Part shown: positions 50,884 to 60,716 of the stretch, one piece after another
Layout: the number at the start of each line of letters is the position of its first letter
Position numbering within the stretch: position 1 is the stretch's first letter
NCBI GenBank assembly: GCA_016647705.1
Contig: CM028330.1
Location: 36,908,775-36,972,774, forward strand
DNA: 64,000 nucleotides
Origin: Eucommia ulmoides
Taxonomy: Eukaryota; Streptophyta; Magnoliopsida; Garryales; Eucommiaceae
Direction of reading: 5' to 3'
Translations under genes and position numbers: made by a program
The notes under the pieces: model-generated
Told to the model about the DNA's origin: nothing
Seen by the model: the letters and a program-made list of their open reading frames with translations, nothing else
Database searches by the model: none

Positions 50884-53487
50884 CCAAGTTTGACCCGGAA
50901 ATTCAACCGTGTTCGTTTCGATCAAAAAATAGGAGTTGTTTGGGTGGAAACGACCCTTCATGCGAAACGCTCCGAAAAGGCCCAAAAAGACCAATTTCGA
51001 CCAGATAATTCAACGGTGGTTGTTTTCGACGAAAAACCACATTTTTTTTTTGGGTGGGAACGGCATTTTCTACAAAACGCCCCCAAAATTCCCGAAAAGA
51101 CAAACTTTGACTTAACCCGTGTCCGTTTCTGAAGAAAAATACCACTTGTTTGGGTGGAAACGGCCCTCTCTGCAAAATGTTCCCAAAAAGCACAAAAAGA
51201 CCAACTTTGACCTGAAAATTGAACTGCGCCCGTTTCGGATGAACAATACAAGTTTTTTTTGGTAGAAACAGACCAAAGAGCAAAACGCTCCAAAAAGGCC
51301 AATATTGACTTGAAAAAATCAAATGCATCCATTTCGAATTAAGAAAACCGCTTTCATCGTAGAAACGACTTTCCGAGCAAAACGACCACAAAATGTCCAA
51401 AAAGTCCAAGTGTGACCTGAAAATACAACTGAGTCCGCTTCGAACAAAAAATACCACTTGTTTGGGTGGAAACGACCCTCTGTGCAAACGCTCCCAAAAT
51501 GACCAAGTTCGACCAGATAATTCAACTGTGGTTGCTTCCGACAAAAATTACACTTTTTTGGATGGAAACGGCCTTCTATACAAAACGCCCCCAAAATTTC
51601 CAAAAATACAAAGTTTGACCGGAAAATTCAATTGTGTCCGATTCGGAACAAAAATTCCACTTGTTTGGGTCGGAACGCCCCTCTCTGCAAAAAACGTTCC
51701 CAAAATGCCCAAAAAGACCAACTTTGACCTGAAAATTGAACTGCGCCCGTTTCGGATGAACAATACAAGTTTTTTTTGGTAGAAACAGACCAAAGAGCAA
51801 AACGCTCCAAAAAGGCCAATATTGACTTGAAAAAATCAAATGCATCCATTTCGAATTAAGAAAACCGCTTTCATCGTAGAAACGACTTTCCGAGCAAAAC
51901 GACCACAAAATGTCCAAAAAGTCCAAGTGTGACCTGAAAATACAACTGAGTCCGCTTCGAACAAAAAATACCACTTGTTTGGGTGGAAACGACCCTCTGT
52001 GCAAACGCTCCCAAAATGACCAAGTTCGACCAGATAATTCAACTGTGGTTGCTTCCGACAAAAATTACACTTTTTTGGATGGAAACGGCCTTCTATACAA
52101 AACGCCCCCAAAATTTCCACAAATACAAAGTTTGACCGGAAAATTCAATTGTGTCCGATTCGGAACAAAAATTCCACTTGTTTGGGTCGGAACGCCCCTC
52201 TCTGCAAAAACGTTCCCAAAATGCCCAAAAAGACCAACTTTGACTTGAATATTGAATTGTGTCCGTTTCGGACGAAAAGTACCACTTTTTTTTTGGTAGA
52301 AACAGCCTACAGAGCAAAACTCTTCCAAAATGCCCAAAAAGACCTGTATCGACCTAAAAAAATCAAATGCATCCATTTCGTACGAAAAATATCACTTTTA
52401 TGGAAGGAACGGCTTTCCGGGAAAAATGACACCAAAAGGCCTGAAAAGTCCAAGTTTGACCCAAAAATTCAATTGTGTTCGTTTCGAACAAAAAATACCA
52501 CTTGTTTGGGTGGAAACGCCCCTCTGTGCGAATGCCCCGAAAAGGCCCAAAAAGACCAAGTTCGACCAGATAATGCAAATGTGGCTGTTTCCGACAAAAA
52601 CCACACTGTTTTGGATGGAAATGGACTTCTATACAAAATGCCCCCAAAATTTCCAAAAGGAAAAAGTTTGACCGGAAAATTCAATTGTGTCCGATTCGGA
52701 ACCACTCGTTTGGGTCGAAACGCCCCTTTCTGCAAAAAAACGTTCCCAAAATGCCCAAAAAGACAAACTTTGACCTGGAAATTGAATTGTGTCCGTTTCG
52801 GACGAAAAGTACCACTTTTGTTTTGGTAGAAACAGCCCGAAGAGCAAAACTCTCCCAAAATGCCCAATATTGACCTAAAAAATCGAACGCATCCATTCTG
52901 AATGAAAAATAACACTTTTATGGAAGAAACAGCTTTCTGAGCAAAATGACCCAAAAAGGCCCAAAAAGTCCAAGTTTGATCCGAAAATTCAACTGTGTCC
53001 GCTTCGAAGAAACAATACCACTTGTTTGGGCGGAAACGACCCTCTATGCAAACGTTCCCAAAATGACCAAGTTCGACCAGATAATTCAACTGTGGCTGTT
53101 TCCGACAAAAACCACACTCTTTTGGATGGAAACGACCTTGTATACAAAACGCCCCTAAAATTCCCAAAAAGATAAAGTTTGACCGGAAAATTCAATTGTG
53201 TCCGATTCGGAACAAAGATACCCCACTTGTTTGGGTCGAAACGCCCCTCTCTGAAAAATTGTTCCCAAAATGCCCAAAAAGACAAAATTTGACTTGAAAA
53301 TTGAATTGTATCTGTTTCGGACGAAAAGTACCAGTTTTTTATGGTAGAAACAGCCTGAAGAGCAAAACCCTCCCAAAAAGGCCAAAATTGACCTAAAAAA
53401 TCAAATGCATCCATTTCGAATGAAAAATAAAACTTTTATGGAAGTAACGGCTCTCTTAGCGAAATGACCCCAAAAGGACCGAAAAGT
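50884..53487 (-). repeat. 20-mer unit 6, long form (2,604 bp, one pentamer more)
   Basis: Contains an extra 516 bp. At about 51,718 in a type A monomer (CCAACTTTGACCTGAAAATTG) the sequence returns to pentamer-1 content, so the block around 51,319-51,603 recurs at 51,836-52,120. The gain mirrors the loss in unit 3. Confidence 0.9.
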
Positions 53488-55023
53488 CCAAGTTTGACCC
53501 GGAAATTCAACCGTGTTCGTTTCGAATCAAAAAATAGGAGTTGTTTGGGTGGAAACGACCCTTCATGCGAAACGCTCCGAAAAGGCCCAAAAAGACCAAT
53601 TTCGACCAGATAATTCAACGGTGGTTGTTTTCGACGAAAAACCACATTTTTTTTTTGGGTGGGAACGGCATTTTCTACAAAACGCCCCCAAAATTCCCGA
53701 AAAGACAAACTTTGACTTAACCCGTGTCCGTTTCTGAAGAAAAATACCACTTGTTTGGGTGGAAACGGCCCTCTCTGCAAAATGTTCCCAAAAAGCACAA
53801 AAAGACCAACTTTGACCTGAAAATTGAACTGCGCCCGTTTCGGATGAACAATACAAGTTTTTTTTGGTAGAAACAGACCAAAGAGCAAAACGCTCCAAAA
53901 NNNNNNNNNNNNNNNNNNNNNNNNNNNNNNNNNNNNNNNNNNNNNNNNNNNNNNNNNNNNNNNNNNNNNNNNNNNNNNNNNNNNNNNNNNNNNNNNNNNN
54001 AAATTCAATTGTGTTCGTTTCGAACAAAAAATACCACTTGTTTGGGTGGAAACGACCCTCTGTGCAAATGCCCCGAAAGGCCCAAAAAGACCAAGTTCGA
54101 CCAGATAATGCAAATGTGGCTATTTCCGACAAAAACCACACTTTTTTGGATGGAAATGGACTTCTATAGCAAAATGCCCCCAAAATTTCCAAAAGGAAAA
54201 AGTTTGACCGGAAAATTCAATTGTGTCCGATTCGGAACCACTCGTTTGGGTCGAAACGCCCCTTTCTGCAAAAAACGTTCCCAAAAATGCCCAAAAAGAC
54301 AACTTTGACCTGGAAATTGAATTGTGTCCGTTTCGGACGAAAAGTACCACTTTTGTTTTGGTAGAAACAGCCCGAAGAGCAAAACTCTCCCAAAATGCCC
54401 AATATTGACCTAAAAAATCGAACGCATCCATTCTGAATGAAAAATAACACTTTTATGGAAGAAAGCAGCTTTCTGAGCAAAATGACCCAAAAAGGCCCAA
54501 AAAGTCCAAGTTTGATCCGAAAATTCAACTGTGTCCGCTTCGAAGAAACAATACCACTTGTTTGGGCGGAAACGACCCTCTATGCAAACGTTCCCAAAAT
54601 GACCAAGTTCGACCAGATAATTCAACTGTGGCTGTTTCCGACAAAAACCACACTCTTTTGGATGGAAACGACCTTGTATACAAAACGCCCCTAAAATTCC
54701 CAAAAAGATAAAGTTTGACCGGAAAATTCAATTGTGTCCGATTCGGAACAAAGATACCCCACTTGTTTGGGTCGAAACGCCCCTCTCTGAAAAATTGTTC
54801 CCAAAATGCCCAAAAAGACAAAATTTGACTTGAAAATTGAATTGTATCTGTTTCGGACGAAAAGTACCAGTTTTTTATGGTAGAAACAGCCTGAAGAGCA
54901 AAACCCTCCCAAAAAGGCCAAAATTGACCTAAAAAATCAAATGCATCCATTTCGAATGAAAAATAAAACTTTTATGGAAGTAACGGCTCTCTTAGCGAAA
55001 TGACCCCAAAAGGACCGAAAAGT
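53488..55023 (-). repeat. 20-mer unit 7, contains assembly gap
   Basis: 412 bp of normal unit, then 100 N, then 1,023 bp. By comparison with unit 5 the N run replaces about 653 bp (or that plus whole periods). Sequence right of the gap to about 54,470 carries small indels and variants matching the last unit rather than the interior ones. Confidence 0.85.
53901..54000. other. Assembly gap (100 N)
   Basis: A run of exactly 100 N, the usual placeholder for a gap of unknown size. It lies within the near-identical 2,088-bp repeat, the expected failure point of an assembly. Confidence 0.99.
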
Positions 55024-57111
55024 CCAAGTTTGACCCGGAAATTCAACCGTGTTCGTTTCGAACAAAAAATAGGAGTTGTTTGGGTGGAAACGACCCTTCA
55101 TGCGAAACGCTCCGAAAAGGCCCAAAAAGACCAATTTCGACCAGATAATTCAACGGTGGTTGTTTTCGACGAAAAACCACATTTTTTTTTGGGTGGGAAC
55201 GGCATTTTCTACAAAACGCCCCCAAAATTCCCGAAAAGACAAACTTTGACTTAACCCGTGTCCGTTTCTGAAGAAAAATACCACTTGTTTGGGTGGAAAC
55301 GGCCCTCTCTGCAAAATGTTCCCAAAAAGCACAAAAAGACCAACTTTGACCTGAAAATTGAACTGCGCCCGTTTCGGATGAACAATACAAGTTTTTTTTT
55401 GGTAGAAACAGACCAAAGAGCAAAACGCTCCAAAAAGGCCAATATTGACTTGAAAAAATCAAATGCATCCATTTCGAATTAAGAAAACCGCTTTCATCGT
55501 AGAAACGACTTTCCGAGCAAAACGACCACAAAATGTCCAAAAAGTCCAAGTGTGACCTGAAAATACAACTGAGTCCGCTTCGAACAAAAAATACCACTTG
55601 TTTGGGTGGAAACGACCCTCTGTGCAAACGCTCCCAAAATGACCAAGTTCGACCAGATAATTCAACTGTGGTTGCTTCCGACAAAAATTACACTTTTTTG
55701 GATGGAAACGGCCTTCTATACAAAACGCCCCCAAAATTTCCAAAAATACAAAGTTTGACCGGAAAATTCAATTGTGTCCGATTCGGAACAAAAATTCCAC
55801 TTGTTTGGGTCGGAACGCCCCTCTCTGCAAAAAACGTTCCCAAAATGCCCAAAAAGACCAACTTTGACTTGAATATTGAATTGTGTCCGTTTCGGACGAA
55901 AAGTACCACTTTTTTTTTGGTAGAAACAGCCTACAGAGCAAAACTCTTCCAAAATGCCCAAAAAGACCTGTATCGACCTAAAAAAATCAAATGCATCCAT
56001 TTCGTACGAAAAATATCACTTTTATGGAAGGAACGGCTTTCCGGGAAAAATGACACCAAAAGGCCTGAAAAGTCCAAGTTTGACCCAAAAATTCAATTGT
56101 GTTCGTTTCGAACAAAAAATACCACTTGTTTGGGTGGAAACGCCCCTCTGTGCGAATGCCCCGAAAAGGCCCAAAAAGACCAAGTTCGACCAGATAATGC
56201 AAATGTGGCTGTTTCCGACAAAAACCACACTGTTTTGGATGGAAATGGACTTCTATACAAAATGCCCCCAAAATTTCCAAAAGGAAAAAGTTTGACCGGA
56301 AAATTCAATTGTGTCCGATTCGGAACCACTCGTTTGGGTCGAAACGCCCCTTTCTGCAAAAAAACGTTCCCAAAATGCCCAAAAAGACAAACTTTGACCT
56401 GGAAATTGAATTGTGTCCGTTTCGGACGAAAAGTACCACTTTTGTTTTGGTAGAAACAGCCCGAAGAGCAAAACTCTCCCAAAATGCCCAATATTGACCT
56501 AAAAAATCGAACGCATCCATTCTGAATGAAAAATAACACTTTTATGGAAGAAACAGCTTTCTGAGCAAAATGACCCAAAAAGGCCCAAAAAGTCCAAGTT
56601 TGATCCGAAAATTCAACTGTGTCCGCTTCGAAGAAACAATACCACTTGTTTGGGCGGAAACGACCCTCTATGCAAACGTTCCCAAAATGACCAAGTTCGA
56701 CCAGATAATTCAACTGTGGCTGTTTCCGACAAAAACCACACTCTTTTGGATGGAAACGACCTTGTATACAAAACGCCCCTAAAATTCCCAAAAAGATAAA
56801 GTTTGACCGGAAAATTCAATTGTGTCCGATTCGGAACAAAGATACCCCACTTGTTTGGGTCGAAACGCCCCTCTCTGAAAAATTGTTCCCAAAATGCCCA
56901 AAAAGACAAAATTTGACTTGAAAATTGAATTGTATCTGTTTCGGACGAAAAGTACCAGTTTTTTATGGTAGAAACAGCCTGAAGAGCAAAACCCTCCCAA
57001 AAAGGCCAAAATTGACCTAAAAAATCAAATGCATCCATTTCGAATGAAAAATAAAACTTTTATGGAAGTAACGGCTCTCTTAGCGAAATGACCCCAAAAG
57101 GACCGAAAAGT
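55024..57111 (-). repeat. 20-mer unit 8 (2,088 bp)
   Basis: Full-length, close to the reference unit. Homopolymer lengths at the type E A/T runs differ by one base or so (near 55,390 and 55,912). Confidence 0.9.
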
Positions 57112-59199
57112 CCAAGTTTGACCCGGAAATTCAACCGTGTTCGTTTCGAACAAAAAATAGGAGTTGTTTGGGTGGAAACGACCCTTCATGCGAAACGCTC
57201 CGAAAAGGCCCAAAAAGACCAATTTCGACCAGATAATTCAACGGTGGTTGTTTTCGACGAAAAACCACATTTTTTTTTTGGGTGGGAACGGCATTTTCTA
57301 CAAAACGCCCCCAAAATTCCCGAAAAGACAAACTTTGACTTAACCCGTGTCCGTTTCTGAAGAAAAATACCACTTGTTTGGGTGGAAACGGCCCTCTCTG
57401 CAAAATGTTCCCAAAAAGCACAAAAAGACCAACTTTGACCTGAAAATTGAACTGCGCCCGTTTCGGATGAACAATACAAGTTTTTTTTTGGTAGAAACAG
57501 ACCAAAGAGCAAAACGCTCCAAAAAGGCCAATATTGACTTGAAAAAATCAAATGCATCCATTTCGAATTAAGAAAACCGCTTTCATCGTAGAAACGACTT
57601 TCCGAGCAAAACGACCACAAAATGTCCAAAAAGTCCAAGTGTGACCTGAAAATACAACTGAGTCCGCTTCGAACAAAAAATACCACTTGTTTGGGTGGAA
57701 ACGACCCTCTGTGCAAACGCTCCCAAAATGACCAAGTTCGACCAGATAATTCAACTGTGGTTGCTTCCGACAAAAATTACACTTTTTTGGATGGAAACGG
57801 CCTTCTATACAAAACGCCCCCAAAATTTCCAAAAATACAAAGTTTGACCGGAAAATTCAATTGTGTGCCGATTCGGAACAAAAATTCCACTTGTTTGGGT
57901 CGGAACGCCCCTCTCTGCAAAAACGTTCCCAAAATGCCCAAAAAGACCAACTTTGACTTGAATATTGAATTGTGTCCGTTTCGGACGAAAAGTACCACTT
58001 TTTTTTGGTAGAAACAGCCTACAGAGCAAAACTCTTCCAAAATGCCCAAAAAGACCTGTATCGACCTAAAAAAATCAAATGCATCCATTTCGTACGAAAA
58101 ATATCACTTTTATGGAAGGAACGGCTTTCCGGGAAAAATGACACCAAAAGGCCTGAAAAGTCCAAGTTTGACCCAAAAATTCAATTGTGTTCGTTTCGAA
58201 CAAAAAATACCACTTGTTTGGGTGGAAACGCCCCTCTGTGCGAATGCCCCGAAAAGGCCCAAAAAGACCAAGTTCGACCAGATAATGCAAATGTGGCTGT
58301 TTCCGACAAAAACCACACTGTTTTGGATGGAAATGGACTTCTATACAAAATGCCCCCAAAATTTCCAAAAGGAAAAAGTTTGACCGGAAAATTCAATTGT
58401 GTCCGATTCGGAACCACTCGTTTGGGTCGAAACGCCCCTTTCTGCAAAAAAACGTTCCCAAAATGCCCAAAAAGACAAACTTTGACCTGGAAATTGAATT
58501 GTGTCCGTTTCGGACGAAAAGTACCACTTTTGTTTTGGTAGAAACAGCCCGAAGAGCAAAACTCTCCCAAAATGCCCAATATTGACCTAAAAAATCGAAC
58601 GCATCCATTCTGAATGAAAAATAACACTTTTATGGAAGAAACAGCTTTCTGAGCAAAATGACCCAAAAAGGCCCAAAAAGTCCAAGTTTGATCCGAAAAT
58701 TCAACTGTGTCCGCTTCGAAGAAAAAATACCACTTGTTTGGGCGGAAACGACCCTCTATGCAAACGTTCCCAAAATGACCAAGTTCGACCAGATAATTCA
58801 ACTGTGGCTGTTTCCGACAAAAACCACACTCTTTTGGATGGAAACGACCTTGTATACAAAACGCCCCTAAAATTCCCAAAAAGATAAAGTTTGACCGGAA
58901 AATTCAATTGTGTCCGATTCGGAACAAAGATACCCCACTTGTTTGGGTCGAAACGCCCCTCTCTGAAAAATTGTTCCCAAAATGCCCAAAAAGACAAAAT
59001 TTGACTTGAAAATTGAATTGTATCTGTTTCGGACGAAAAGTACCAGTTTTTTATGGTAGAAACAGCCTGAAGAGCAAAACCCTCCCAAAAAGGCCAAAAT
59101 TGACCTAAAAAATCAAATGCATCCATTTCGAATGAAAAATAAAACTTTTATGGAAGTAACGGCTCTCTTAGCGAAATGACCCCAAAAGGACCGAAAAGT
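57112..59199 (-). repeat. 20-mer unit 9 (2,088 bp)
   Basis: Full-length. It has TGTGCCGATTCGG near 57,864, an insertion variant at the site where units 2 and 4 have a substitution. Pentamer 4 has CGAAGAAAAAATACC. Confidence 0.9.
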
Positions 59200-60716
59200 C
59201 CAAGTTTGACCCGGAAATTCAACCGTGTTCGTTTCGAACAAAAAATAGGAGTTGTTTGGGTGGAAACGACCCTTCATGCGAAACGCTCCGAAAAAGGCCC
59301 AAAAAGACCAATTTCGACCAGATAATTCAACGGTGGTTGTTTTCGACGAAAAACCACATTTTTTTTTGGGTGGGAACGGCATTTTCTACAAAACGCCCCC
59401 AAAATTCCCGAAAAGACAAACTTTGACTTAACCCGTGTCCGTTTCTGAAGAAAAATACCACTTGTTTGGGTGGAAACGGCCCTCTCTGCAAAATGTTCCC
59501 AAAAAGCACAAAAAGACCAACTTTGACCTGAAAATTGAACTGTGCCCGTTTCGGATGAACAATACAACTTTTTTTTTTTGGGTAGAAACAGACCAAAGAG
59601 CAAAACGCTCCAAAAAGGCCAATATTGACTTGAAAAAATCAAATGCATCCATTTCGAATTAAGAAAACCACTTTCATCGTAGAAACGACTTTCTGAGCAA
59701 AACGACCACAAAATGTCCAAAGAATCCTAGTGTGACCTGAAAATACAACTGAGTCCGTTTCGAACAAAAAATACCACTTGTTTGGGTGGAAACGACCCTC
59801 TGTGCAAACGCTCCCAAAATGACCATAAAGACCAAGTTCGACCAGATAATTCAACTGTGGTTGCTTCCGACAAAAATTACACTTTTCTGGATGGAAACGG
59901 CCTTCTGTACAAAACGCCCCCAAAATTTCTAAAAATACAAAGTTTGACCGGAAAATTCAATTGTGTCCGATTCGGAATAAAAATTCCACTTGTTTGGGTC
60001 GGAACGCCCCTCTCTGCAAAAACGTTCCCAAAATGCCCAAAAAGACCAACTTTGACTTGAATATTGAATTGTGTCCGTTTCGGACGAAAAGTACCACCTT
60101 TTTTTTTTTTGTTGGGAAAAACAGCCTACAGAGCAAAACTCTCCCAAAATTCCCAAAAAGACCTGTATTGACCTAAAAAAATCAAATGCATCCATTTCGT
60201 ATGAAAAATATCACTTTTATGGAAGGAACGGCTTTCCGAGCAAAATGACACCAAAAGGCCTGAAAAGTCCAAGTTTGACCCAAAAATTCAATTGTGTTCG
60301 TTTCGAACAAAAAATACCACTTGTTTGGGTGGAAACGACCCTCTGTGCAAATGCCCCGAAAAGGCCCAAAAAGACCAAGTTCGACCAGATAATGCAAATG
60401 TGGCTATTTCCGACAAAAACCACACTTTTTTGGATGGAAATGGACTTCTATGCAAAATGCCCCCAAAATTTCCAAAAAGAAAAAGTTTGACCGGAAAATT
60501 CAATTGTGTCCGATTCGGAACCACTCGTTTGGGTCGAAACGCCCATTTCTGCAAAAAAAACGTTCCAAAAATGCCCAAAAAGACAAACTTTGACCTGGAA
60601 ATTGAATTGTGTCCGTTTCGGACGAAAAGTACCACTTTTGTTTTGGTAGAAACAGTCCGAAAAGCAAAACTCTCCCAAAATGCCCAATATTGACCTAAAA
60701 AATCGAACGCATCCAT
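59200..60716 (-). repeat. 20-mer unit 10, partial, diverged right edge
   Basis: Pentamers 1 to 3, ending within the type D monomer TCGAACGCATCCAT at the junction with the pol fragment. It is noticeably more diverged than interior units, with longer A/T runs (near 59,570 and 60,100) and about 8 extra bases (ATAAAGACC region near 59,823) that restore a 105-bp monomer where interior units have 97 bp. It probably retains an older state of the unit. Confidence 0.9.

Larger units (their letters stand above)
40407..60716 (-). repeat. Homogeneous higher-order satellite array, 2,088-bp 20-mer period
   Basis: Reverse-oriented array of the same monomer family. A unit-specific landmark (GGCTCTCTTAGCGAAATGAC, followed by a CCAAG used as phase mark) puts the mark at 40,962, 43,049, 45,138, 46,708, 48,796, 50,884, 53,488, 55,024, 57,112 and 59,200. 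The normal spacing is 2,087-2,089 bp; exceptions are 1,570, 2,604 and a gapped 1,536. Interior units differ by only scattered changes, so amplification or homogenisation is recent. Each unit is four pentamers (about 522, 528, 520, 518 bp). Counting the partial units at both ends, the array spans ten periods. Type E A-tracts are short here (about 6-10), unlike the old array. Confidence 0.95.

Noticed and set aside
1-60716. Many open frames of 60-306 codons in the satellite with recurring segments such as WAFWGRFAQMVVS or RPKRTQFNFQ
   Set aside because: They are translations of the monomer in different frames, occur on both strands, change frame at every A-tract or short-monomer boundary, and show no domain. 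The openness comes from few stop triplets in the monomer and from unit lengths that happen to be divisible by three.
1-60716. CRISPR-like array
   Set aside because: Regular spacing, but the whole monomer is repeated with no unique spacers, and the context is a plant satellite with retrotransposons.
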